Below, piece after piece: positions 18,127 through 25,455 of a stretch of DNA of 34,472 nucleotides (position 1 is the first letter of the stretch; each line of letters starts with the position of its first letter). This DNA comes from Catenulisporales bacterium (lineage in GTDB: Bacteria > Actinomycetota > Actinomycetes > Streptomycetales > Catenulisporaceae), in assembly GCA_019510485.1 (NCBI GenBank), contig JAEKKI010000035.1:1-34472 (forward strand), written 5' to 3'. The translations under genes were made by a program, and so were the position numbers. The notes under the pieces were generated by a model. It had not been told where the DNA came from. It did no database searches and was given only the letters and a program-made list of their open reading frames with translations.

Positions 18127-19047
18127 GTGCTGATATTCGCCACCTCCGACAAGGGGGGCACGGGGCGTTCGGTGATCAGCTGCAACATGGCCTACCGGCG
18201 GGCCCTGCAGGGCGAGATGGTCGCCTACCTCGACTTCGACTTCGGCTCGCCGACCGCGGGGGCGATCTTCGACGTCCCCAAGGCCGAGCGCGGTGTGGAC
18301 TCCTTCGGTCTGCACTCGTACTTCGCCCGGCACACCGAGGCGCAGCAGTTGGACACCGCGCTGCACTCGGACAGCGACACGCTGCGCGACCTGCCACGGG
18401 TGTCCGGCGCCGGCCGCCTGGTACTGCTGCCGGGCGACCGCGACGGCGGCGAGTTCGCCATCAGCGCGGACATGCCGGCCCGCTGTGCGCAGTTGTTCCT
18501 GAAGCTGGACCGCGAATTCGACCTATGCGTCGTGGACCTGTCGGCGGGCCGTTCCTACGCCGTCGATCTGGTGCTGGAAGCCACCGCGCGGCCCGAGTTG
18601 TCCGCCCTGACCTGCCGCTGGCTGGTCTTCCACCGCTGGACCAAACAGCACATCCTGGCCGCGCACGGTCTGGTGTTCGGCGAGAAGGGCCTGCTGGCCG
18701 CCGGCGAGCGGCGCGGGCACGACCCGGCCGAGCTGAACAAGGCCGTGCGCTATGTCCGGACCGCGGTCGTCGACCTCGGCGTCGATCAGGAGTCGGTGAC
18801 CCGCGCCGCACAGGGCGCCTGGCTGCGCGCTTACGACCAGAAGCTGCGCGAGCAGGCCGACAAGCTGCGCATGGGCCGTGCCCGGCTGGCGGGTCAGATT
18901 CCTTACGATCCCATGCTCCAGTGGAGCGAGCAGGTGATCGACGACTCTGACGTGCGCGGGCTGAAGATCGCCAATCAGGCTACTGTGCAGGCATTCGAGG
19001 ACCTCGCGGCGAAGTTGACGGACGAGAGCTTCTGGGGAGGGCTGTGA
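18127..19047 (+). CDS. SCO2523 family variant P-loop protein, copy A
   Basis: A 306-residue protein of the ParA/MinD-like (SIMIBI) P-loop class, matching by recall the SCO2523 family. The Walker A-like motif SDKGGTGRS (residues 7-15) keeps the signature lysine K9, but the usual P-loop lysine is arginine (R14). The switch-like AYLDFDFGSPTAG follows, with D36 and D38, and the Walker B-like CVVDLSAGRS has D137. A further block, WLVFHRWTKQHILAAHGL, is conserved in both copies. ParA-like ATPases dimerise on ATP to move or position cargo. Here the Lys-to-Arg change raises doubt about hydrolysis. The GTG start comes one base after the SCO2524 stop, with AGGAG eight bases upstream, so translation is coupled. 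Confidence 0.9.
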   Translation: MLIFATSDKGGTGRSVISCNMAYRRALQGEMVAYLDFDFGSPTAGAIFDVPKAERGVDSFGLHSYFARHTEAQQLDTALHSDSDTLRDLPRVSGAGRLVLLPGDRDGGEFAISADMPARCAQLFLKLDREFDLCVVDLSAGRSYAVDLVLEATARPELSALTCRWLVFHRWTKQHILAAHGLVFGEKGLLAAGERRGHDPAELNKAVRYVRTAVVDLGVDQESVTRAAQGAWLRAYDQKLREQADKLRMGRARLAGQIPYDPMLQWSEQVIDDSDVRGLKIANQATVQAFEDLAAKLTDESFWGGL

Positions 19048-20081
19048 CGGCCGTGGACGTGAGCTACCACGAGGCGACCGAGACCGCCCAGGTGGAGGCG
19101 GTCCCGCTGGCCCACCTCTCGGTCGAGGCCGGGCACCTCTACCTGGACGACTTCGCCGACGGCGACCGCGTCATCACCCGGCAGCTGGAGCAGGCGGCGC
19201 CGTGGCTGGAGGCGGCCGACAAGCGGACCCGCAAACGATTCGGCCGCAACGCCCGCATCAGCACATGCTTACTGATCGACGACTACACTCCGCCGAGCTC
19301 GGCCGGCGATCCCCCGAAACCCTCGGAGGTGGTCGACATCGTGACCGCGGCAGCCGAACAGGCCGGCTTCAAGATCGACTACCTGGCGCGGGAGGACGGC
19401 TGCGCGGTGGCCTGTGAGCGCCCGTACTCCGGGCCGCGGGACCAGAGCCGCCTCGCCGACATCGTCGACGGGCTGATCGTCGAGGAGGCCGCGGTCGGCG
19501 CGAACGGCTCGCGGCCCCCGACCGCGCAGACCGGCTGGCTGTCCAACGGCCAGCGTTCCCCCACGGTCGCGGTGGCCATGGACGCCCCCGGCTGGCGGCC
19601 CCCGGAAGAGTTCGGGGAGTTCCGGCACTCGGTGTTCGTGGACGTCGAGTTGTGGAGTCTGGACGAAAGCCGGGCCGACCTCGAACGCGTGTATTCGTGC
19701 TCGTTGTTGACCGCGGTGTGGCAGCTACTGCGGTTGGGCCTGCTGCGCAACGCCGGGCGCGCCGTGGCCACGCCGTACCGTTTCGGACAGGGCGAGGGGT
19801 TTCCGGACCTGTGGACCCAATTGCCTACCATCACGCAGCTGACGCCGAACGCGGCGCCGTTCGCCGCATACCAGACCCTCTCGCTGCTGCCGCCGCACTA
19901 CCGGGCGGCCGAGCACGCGGTGGAGATCATCATCGACCACCTGAAGTTCGACGAGGCGGTGCTGAAGCAGACAGCCGACCGGGCTCGGGGCGAGGCGACC
20001 CCGATCATGCTCCCGGACAATCCAGCACGCCGCACAAGCCATCTCTTCTTCGACGACATCCATGTCACACACAACGATTAG
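19044..20081 (+). CDS. SCO2522 family protein, copy A
   Basis: A 345-residue protein, third in the cassette, of a family known to me only by the name SCO2522. Blocks shared with copy B are LSVEAGH (25-31), STCLLIDDY (73-81), a GSRPPTAQTGWLSNGQ-like segment, HSVFVDVELW (195-204) and the very conserved YSCSLLTAVWQLLRLGLLRN (217-236). Then comes the LPPHYRAAEHAVEIIIDHL helix. The acidic pair in LIDDY and the DVELW motif are candidate functional residues, but I cannot assign an activity. No signal peptide or membrane helix is seen. The GTG start overlaps the P-loop stop by four bases (GTGA), with a GGGGAGG Shine-Dalgarno. Confidence 0.86.
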   Translation: MTAVDVSYHEATETAQVEAVPLAHLSVEAGHLYLDDFADGDRVITRQLEQAAPWLEAADKRTRKRFGRNARISTCLLIDDYTPPSSAGDPPKPSEVVDIVTAAAEQAGFKIDYLAREDGCAVACERPYSGPRDQSRLADIVDGLIVEEAAVGANGSRPPTAQTGWLSNGQRSPTVAVAMDAPGWRPPEEFGEFRHSVFVDVELWSLDESRADLERVYSCSLLTAVWQLLRLGLLRNAGRAVATPYRFGQGEGFPDLWTQLPTITQLTPNAAPFAAYQTLSLLPPHYRAAEHAVEIIIDHLKFDEAVLKQTADRARGEATPIMLPDNPARRTSHLFFDDIHVTHND

Positions 20082-21048
20082 GGGCATGCCGCGAGTAGCG
20101 GAACCCGACAGCCCCGCGCCCACGCTCGCGCTCGGCGAGGTCCGGACCTGCCTCATCCAGAATCAGGGCGCGCTGTCCACGCCCGCGAGCGTGGCGCTGA
20201 TGCAGCTCATCCCGGGCTCACCGGTGAGCAAGGTCGAACGGCCGGTGCGCCGGGTGATCTCGCCCGAGCAGGTCACCGGAATCGACTGCCGGCTGAACAT
20301 CGCGCGCGAGGGCCGGGGCCGGGCGATCGGCACGGTGCTGAGCCACGCGGTGGTGACCAACGGCCGGGTGCTCCAGGGATCGGCGCATGTCGCGCTCACC
20401 CCGGCCGAGGCGCCCGAGCGCCGGGAATGGCGGCACTACCTGCGGTGCCCGGGCGTCGTCGAAGTAGTCGGGTCGCCGAACCCGAACAACATTCTGGACG
20501 GCTTCCTGACCGACTCGACGCCGGCCCGGGGCGTGGACCTGGCGTCCATCAGCGACCGCGTGATCGAGGACGTACAAGGTAGCTCGAAGCTGGATCACCG
20601 CACTCCCCTGCGCGCCGGGACAGGTGTCGTCCGATGGGCGGCGACGCTGGCCCCCGACACCGTCCCGACCGTCGGCATCGTCAAGAGTGACGTGTCGAAC
20701 GTCCACACCATCCGTCTGCGGGGCCGGCCGGACGACCTGCCGATGCTGATCCGCTTCTGCGAGGAGTTCGCGCTCCACGAGTGGCTTCTGACCACGGTGA
20801 TGGACGTCATCGTGGCCCGAGCCGAGGTGGACATCGAACGGGACCGCGACCCGCTGGAGTCCCTGCTGTTCGCTCTGGACCAGCTGGCGCCGCTGTGGAT
20901 GCCGCCGACCTATCTCAGCGAACGTATGAAAGTACTCTGGGATGGCCTGGAGGATCGAACCCACTACACGACGCTCTTCAAACAGCAGGTCACGCGCGTC
21001 CGTGACCTGCGGGACCAGGTGAAGATCAGGCCGCCCCGAAGGTTCTGA
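20062..21048 (+). CDS. SCO2521 family protein, copy A
   Basis: A 328-residue protein, last gene of copy A, matching by recall the SCO2521 family. Blocks shared with copy B are ISPEQVTGIDCRL (66-78), AIGTV (88-92), VLQGSA (103-108), and near the end FCEEFALHEWLLT and QQVTRVRDLRDQ. The strand-rich first half and helical second half suggest two domains, but I cannot assign a function. The ATG at 20062 overlaps the SCO2522 stop by twenty bases. An ATG at 20086 is possible, but its upstream AGGGG is too close to serve it. The stop lies inside an inverted repeat (21036-21060). Confidence 0.85.
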   Translation: MSHTTIRGMPRVAEPDSPAPTLALGEVRTCLIQNQGALSTPASVALMQLIPGSPVSKVERPVRRVISPEQVTGIDCRLNIAREGRGRAIGTVLSHAVVTNGRVLQGSAHVALTPAEAPERREWRHYLRCPGVVEVVGSPNPNNILDGFLTDSTPARGVDLASISDRVIEDVQGSSKLDHRTPLRAGTGVVRWAATLAPDTVPTVGIVKSDVSNVHTIRLRGRPDDLPMLIRFCEEFALHEWLLTTVMDVIVARAEVDIERDRDPLESLLFALDQLAPLWMPPTYLSERMKVLWDGLEDRTHYTTLFKQQVTRVRDLRDQVKIRPPRRF

Positions 21049-21060
21049 GCCCACCTTCGG
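21036..21060 (+). terminator. Inverted repeat across the stop of SCO2521 copy A
   Basis: CCGAAGGT (21036-21043) and ACCTTCGG (21053-21060) form a perfect 8-bp stem with a 9-base loop containing the TGA stop. A run of six T follows at 21084-21089 but is too far for a classical terminator. It may be a weak terminator or RNA-stability element. Confidence 0.35.
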
Positions 21061-21206
21061 CGGACCTTCCCGTCCTTGGCGAGTTTTTTGTCGACACGGC
21101 ATGTTCAAACAGCCTTTCATCCGACATACTTGGAGCCGGTCCGAGCAGATCACTGGGGGTGCGATGAATCGGCTGCGCCGCACGGACGGATGCCGGTGAC
21201 AAGCGG

Positions 21207-22037
21207 GTGACCGGACAAGGCATCGCACCACTTGAAACCTTCAAAGACAGCCTGATCTCCGCGGCGAACGCCATCGCCGAGGAACTGGCGCGTGCCAGGC
21301 GGCAGGGCAATCTGGGCTCCGAGGAGCGAGGAGTCCTGGAGGAGTGCATCCGCCGGTCCAAGCGCGCCCGCCAGGGATTCATCAGAGCTGGTGGCTCGGC
21401 GTCGGTGATGCTCGCCCTGGGCGCGTTCCACCTCGGTGAGACCGGGTTCGAACAGCCGTTGGCCGCCGAGATCGCCGCGCTGCTCGCGGCGTACGTTGAA
21501 GCCAACGGCAGGCAATGGCTGAGTGAGGACGACGGCGGTGTCATCGCCAGTTCTCTGGAGAAAGCAGGCTCCGCGCTGCTGGGCGCCAACCTGCCGCTGT
21601 TCGCCGAGTACGCCTTCAAACAGGCCGGCACCTTGTACCGGAGGTTCAACAACGCCCCGGCCGAGGACAACTGCAAGTACAAGGCGGCCTCGGCACACCG
21701 CCGCTCACTGCCCCGATGGCAAGGTAAACGACTGCTGGCCGACTTGAACGCGGCGCTGTTCGGATACGGATACCGGCCGCTGCGGCTACTGCTGTGGATC
21801 CTCTTCCTGGTCGCCGGATTCACCGCATGGCTGCTGGCGCTGCCCCGCCCCGGCGGCGCCGGCAAGTCCGATGCCTTCTACGTCGCCGTCCAGAACTTCG
21901 TCAATCCGATGGGCCTCGGTGACGTCAAGCTGATCTCCGGGTCCTGGAAGCCAATCCTGGAAATCGAGAGCTACGCCGGCGACGTCTTCCGGAACCTTTT
22001 CTTTGTGCTGCTCGTCCGCCGTCTCTTCCGGCTCTGA
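21207..22037 (+). CDS. Hypothetical membrane protein with pore-like C-terminus
   Basis: A 276-residue protein between the two cassettes. Residues 1-190 are soluble and mostly helical, with TPR-like character (regular Ala/Leu/Gly helices such as GSALLGANLPLFAEYAFKQA). FGYGYRPLRLLLW then leads into one clear transmembrane helix (192-212). A loop YVAVQNFVNPMGLGDVKLI and a second hydrophobic segment NLFFVLLVRRLFR follow at the end. This arrangement resembles the two-helix pore modules appended to many bacterial soluble domains, with GLGD (236-239) where a filter TxGYGD would be. That comparison is mine and weak. The GTG start at 21207 is the first in frame. It overlaps the opposing GNAT-2 frame by 252 bases. 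Confidence 0.65.
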   Translation: MTGQGIAPLETFKDSLISAANAIAEELARARRQGNLGSEERGVLEECIRRSKRARQGFIRAGGSASVMLALGAFHLGETGFEQPLAAEIAALLAAYVEANGRQWLSEDDGGVIASSLEKAGSALLGANLPLFAEYAFKQAGTLYRRFNNAPAEDNCKYKAASAHRRSLPRWQGKRLLADLNAALFGYGYRPLRLLLWILFLVAGFTAWLLALPRPGGAGKSDAFYVAVQNFVNPMGLGDVKLISGSWKPILEIESYAGDVFRNLFFVLLVRRLFRL

Positions 22038-22508
22038 CGGCGTCGGCGTGGGGGTCAGGAGCAGTGTCAGGATCTTGCGCGGGCTGCCGTCGCCGATATC
22101 CTTCTTCCACTCGCCGGTGTCCTGGAAGCCGGCGCGCAGGTAGAGGCCATAGGCCACCATGTTGTCCGGCTTGACGGTGAGCATGATGGTCTCCATGTCG
22201 CGGCTGCGCAGCTCGACGATCGACTCGTCCAGCAGCGTCCGGCCGATATGCTCGCCGCGGCGCTCGGGGTGGACGCCGAGCGCCAGAATCCAGCCGACCC
22301 GCGGATCATCCGTGGCCCGCATACACAGTGAATATCCCCAGATTCCAGCAGAGTCCTCGGCCACCAGCCACGCCACCCCCGAAGGGCCGTAGAGCTGCAG
22401 AAGTACGGAGGACGAGAAGCCGGTGCCGTCGAACACCCGGTTCTCGAGTTCTGCTATGCGATTCAGGTCTTCCGGTCTTGCCATGCGTACTGACAGCGGG
22501 TCCCCCAC
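21786..22508 (-). CDS. GNAT acetyltransferase at the end of cassette copy B (GNAT-2)
   Basis: A 240-residue frame whose first ~151 residues are a RimI-like GNAT domain: RPEDLNRIAELENRVFDG, DPRVGWILALGVHPERRGEH, and VAYGLYLRAGFQDTGEW. It is a clear relative of GNAT-1. The acetyl-CoA loop is RGEHIG, with His where the usual first glycine of Q/R-x-x-G-x-G sits. From residue 157 on, an acidic, low-complexity tail overlaps the plus-strand membrane gene, and either this tail or the overlapping gene end may not be biologically meaningful. The GTG start at 22508 has AGGGGA upstream. It follows SCO2521 copy B after 26 bases, so it is the last gene of that operon. Confidence 0.8.
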   Translation of the reverse strand: MGDPLSVRMARPEDLNRIAELENRVFDGTGFSSSVLLQLYGPSGVAWLVAEDSAGIWGYSLCMRATDDPRVGWILALGVHPERRGEHIGRTLLDESIVELRSRDMETIMLTVKPDNMVAYGLYLRAGFQDTGEWKKDIGDGSPRKILTLLLTPTPTPSEPEETADEQHKEKVPEDVAGVALDFQDWLPGPGDQLDVTEAHRIDEVLDGDVEGIGLAGAAGAGQRQQPCGESGDQEEDPQQ

Positions 22509-22534
22509 CCCGTCCCCTGACTATTGACGAACTT

Positions 22535-23509
22535 TTATAAAAACTCCTTGTGCAGGGTCCCTTCGATCGCTTTTCGTGTCAACAGCGACAGTTTGTCCCG
22601 CACCCGGGTCACAGTGGACTCCCACTCCCAGGTCAGTTGCGCGTCGTGTTCGAGCGCCTCCCAGAGCCAGGCGATCTCCGTGGGCAGGTGCGCGGTCGGG
22701 TTCCACACGTGGCCCAGGTAGCTCAGCGCGGGATCCAGCTCGTCCATCGGTTTCGGCGAGCGTCCGGCGCGGTCGAACGCGTTCTTCAGCGCCGCCAGGA
22801 GCCACTGGTGCAGGGCCAGGATCTCGCAGAAGGCGACGATCCGCGGCACCAGCTCCGACGGCGCGGTCATCCGGACTTGGAAGGCGCCGTCGCTCCCCGC
22901 CACGACCTCGGCATCCAGGTCCACGCCCTCGCGCACCAGCACTGCCCAGCGCAGGCGGCTGGCCACGGTCCGCATGTCGGCCCGGCCGTCGACCTGGGGG
23001 ATGTCGTCCAGCAGCGCCATCACCTGTGTTCCGATGCCGCCGAGGTCGAGCAGGCCCGATCCGTTGGGAGTCTTGAGGAACCCGCTCACCAGGTCGGCCG
23101 GGTCGGCCTTGTTGATGGCCTCGACCGTGCCGGTACACGCCGCGTAATAGGACCACGGCATACGCCGGGTAGAGGCATCCAGGACCACGTCCACCCGGGC
23201 CGAGCCCTGCAGCACATGGCCGGCGGTGAGCACGGCGCGCGCCCGGACGGTTCCTATGGCTCGCGGCTGGGCACCCCGAATGGTGGCCAGCCGGCAGTCC
23301 ACACCGTAGAAGAGGTCTGGGGAGACTGCCTGTTCCACCGGGTGACGATGACTGTCGGCAGCGACGCCCGGCAGCAGCTTCAGCGCCTGCTGGGCGGCTT
23401 CCAGCGGCAGCGGCTCGGAGGTGTTCAGCAGGTCGGTGGTCACCACACCGAGTACCACCGCCGGCGGATGCTTGGCAGGAGAGTCCAAAGGCGCGTCGCT
23501 ACGCGCCAT
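22535..23509 (-). CDS. SCO2521 family protein, copy B
   Basis: A 324-residue relative of the copy A protein. Shared positions include GVDCRL (69-74), RAIGTV (83-88), VLQGSA (99-104), then FCEILALHQWLLA and TVTRVRD near the end. The first ~65 residues differ. The ATG at 23509 overlaps the SCO2522 stop by one base (TGATG), and no strong Shine-Dalgarno precedes it, so it probably relies on translational coupling. Function unknown. Confidence 0.86.
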   Translation of the reverse strand: MARSDAPLDSPAKHPPAVVLGVVTTDLLNTSEPLPLEAAQQALKLLPGVAADSHRHPVEQAVSPDLFYGVDCRLATIRGAQPRAIGTVRARAVLTAGHVLQGSARVDVVLDASTRRMPWSYYAACTGTVEAINKADPADLVSGFLKTPNGSGLLDLGGIGTQVMALLDDIPQVDGRADMRTVASRLRWAVLVREGVDLDAEVVAGSDGAFQVRMTAPSELVPRIVAFCEILALHQWLLAALKNAFDRAGRSPKPMDELDPALSYLGHVWNPTAHLPTEIAWLWEALEHDAQLTWEWESTVTRVRDKLSLLTRKAIEGTLHKEFL

Positions 23510-24525
23510 CAGCTGACGCCGTCGAGGAAGTGATGGCTGACCCGATCGGCCACTACCTGCGGCAGCGCGATGTTCTTCTCCTCCGCCCGGATGTGCAGCG
23601 ACTCGCCCACTCCGGGATCGACCAGAAAATGCTCCACGATCGTCCGCACGGCGTGCTCGATACCGAGGAAGTGCTGCGGCATGATGCTGAAGGCCCGGTA
23701 GGCGTAGAACGGCTTGGCCTGCGGGTTGACCTTGATGATGTCCGGGAACAGCGACCAGTCGTCCGGCCAGCTGGCCGGCGGCTCGCTGACCGCCAGCGCC
23801 GGCGCACCGTCGTTGCGCAGCAACCCGAGCCGGACCAGCTGCCAGACCGCTGCCAGAAAAGGGCAGGAGTAGAGCCTCTGGTTCAGCAACGTCTCCTCGT
23901 CCATCGGGGACTCCGGAGGGTCCCGCCACAGCTCGACGTCGAGGAAGATCGAGTGGTTCCGCTTGCTGAACTCGTCAGCAGGCTTCCAAACGTGGCCCCT
24001 CATGGCGCTGAGCACCTTCTCCTCGCGCGGCGGCCTGCCGTTGGCCAGCCAGCCCGAGTTCAGCGCCGGCGGGCGAGAGCCGGTGGAGGTCTCCGGCTCC
24101 GGTTCTTGCAGCAGGCGCCGGGCGACGAGTTCGGCGACGCGTAGACCGTCGGCCCGGACGGCGCACGAGGACTCACGCGCGATGTAGTCGATACGCACAC
24201 CGGCCTGCCGAGAAAGGCGCAGCAGTCTTTCGATTATCTGCCCGGCGTCCGGCTTGCGTTGGAAATAGTCGTCGATCAGGAAGCAGGTGCTCACCCGCGG
24301 CTTCTCGGTGCCGCAGGCCACCGAGGCCTCCGCGGCGGCCAGCCATGGCTTGACCCGTTCGAACTGGGCCAGGATCGGGCCCTCGCCGTTCTCCAGCTCG
24401 TCCATGTAGAAGTGGCCGACCTCTACCGAAAGATGCGACAGCGGCAGATTCTGCACCGTCGTACCCTGGCTGCGCTCGTGGAAGATCGGCGTCGGGGAGT
24501 CGGCCCGGGAAACCGTCAAAGTCAT
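23509..24525 (-). CDS. SCO2522 family protein, copy B
   Basis: A 338-residue relative of the copy A protein. LPLSHLSVEVGHFYMDEL, STCFLIDDY, GSRPPALNSGWLANG, HSIFLDVELW and YSCPFLAAVWQLVRLGLLRN are all retained in the same order. This makes LIDDY, DVELW and the WQL-RLGLLRN helix the likely core of the family. The ATG start overlaps the P-loop stop by one base (TGATG). The frame is open further upstream, but that stretch is antisense-like coding of the previous gene in another frame. Function unknown. Confidence 0.87.
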   Translation of the reverse strand: MTLTVSRADSPTPIFHERSQGTTVQNLPLSHLSVEVGHFYMDELENGEGPILAQFERVKPWLAAAEASVACGTEKPRVSTCFLIDDYFQRKPDAGQIIERLLRLSRQAGVRIDYIARESSCAVRADGLRVAELVARRLLQEPEPETSTGSRPPALNSGWLANGRPPREEKVLSAMRGHVWKPADEFSKRNHSIFLDVELWRDPPESPMDEETLLNQRLYSCPFLAAVWQLVRLGLLRNDGAPALAVSEPPASWPDDWSLFPDIIKVNPQAKPFYAYRAFSIMPQHFLGIEHAVRTIVEHFLVDPGVGESLHIRAEEKNIALPQVVADRVSHHFLDGVS

Positions 24526-25454
24526 CAGATACCTTCCCAGGCTTCGTCGTCGTCGACCTTGGTGGCCAATTTGTCGAAGGCCTGGGCGGTCGCGGGCTTG
24601 GCGAGCCTCCGATTGACATCCAGGTCCATGATCACCTGCTCCCGCCACAGAAGCATGGGTTCCAGTGGCGTGGTGCCGGCCAGCAGATCCTGACCCAGAC
24701 TACGGCCTTTCGCCAGGGCCTTGAGGTGGTCGTCGCTGCGGGTCACCCACAGGGTCTGCTCTGCTGTGGTCTTCTCCCCGAACGCCGAAGTGTCGGGGAC
24801 GGCGGTGCGGACCGTGCGCACCAACCGCATGAAATCCGCACGCTTGAAGCCCACTTCCATGGCGTACGGCACGATGCCCTTATCCCCGAACAGCAGGCCG
24901 CCGGCGGCGATGACATGCTGCGTGGTCCACCGGTGGAACAGCAGCCAGCGAATCCGGTCCTTGTCCTTGTCCTGCTTCTTCTTGCGGACCCGGGGCGAGA
25001 TCGCGTTCAGCGAGATGTCCAGCGCCGAAGACCGCCCGGCGCTGAGGTCGACGATGCAGACGTCGAACTCCCGCTCCACGTCGTGGAACAGCTTCATCGC
25101 GGCTTTGATGTGGTTGTCGGTGAGGTGGAATTCCGCGCCGCCGAAATCGCCGGGGAACAGGGTGAGCTTGCCCGAGCCCGGAGGGCGTTCCTGCAAAGAC
25201 GTCCGCTCGGTCATCTTGCGGACGTCGACGCGAGCCGGCTCGGTGGCTTCCCCGAGGATGTAGGAGTGCAGGCCCCCGTCCGGCGTGCCGCGCTCCATTT
25301 TGGGGATCTCGAAGATGGCCCCGGCCGTGGGCGACCCGAAGTCGAAGTCCAGGTAGGCCACGTCGCGGCCGAGCAGCGACAACCGGTAGGCCAGGTTGCA
25401 GCTGGTCACCGAACGCCCGGTGCCGCCCTTGTCGGATGACGCGAAGATCAGCAT
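24525..25454 (-). CDS. SCO2523 family variant P-loop protein, copy B
   Basis: A 309-residue relative of the copy A P-loop protein. By direct count, 50 of the first 66 residues are identical, including SDKGGTGRS with the same Arg at position 14 and AYLDFDFGSPTAG. The Walker B-like segment reads CIVDLSAGRS. A basic insertion, RKKKQDKDKD, lies before WLLFHRWTTQH and is absent from copy A. The C-terminal PLEPMLLWREQVIMD matches the copy A PYDPMLQWSEQVIDD. The ATG at 25454 is chosen because it aligns with copy A. It comes one base after the SCO2524 stop, exactly as in copy A. The longer open frame upstream (to 25730) overlaps SCO2524 and is not supported. Confidence 0.9.
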   Translation of the reverse strand: MLIFASSDKGGTGRSVTSCNLAYRLSLLGRDVAYLDFDFGSPTAGAIFEIPKMERGTPDGGLHSYILGEATEPARVDVRKMTERTSLQERPPGSGKLTLFPGDFGGAEFHLTDNHIKAAMKLFHDVEREFDVCIVDLSAGRSSALDISLNAISPRVRKKKQDKDKDRIRWLLFHRWTTQHVIAAGGLLFGDKGIVPYAMEVGFKRADFMRLVRTVRTAVPDTSAFGEKTTAEQTLWVTRSDDHLKALAKGRSLGQDLLAGTTPLEPMLLWREQVIMDLDVNRRLAKPATAQAFDKLATKVDDDEAWEGI

Positions 25455-25455
25455 T

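Noticed and set aside
21164..21199. Twelve-codon frame just before the membrane protein gene
   Set aside because: GGGGGTG lies before its ATG and it ends eight bases before the GTG at 21207, so it could be a leader, but nothing else supports it.
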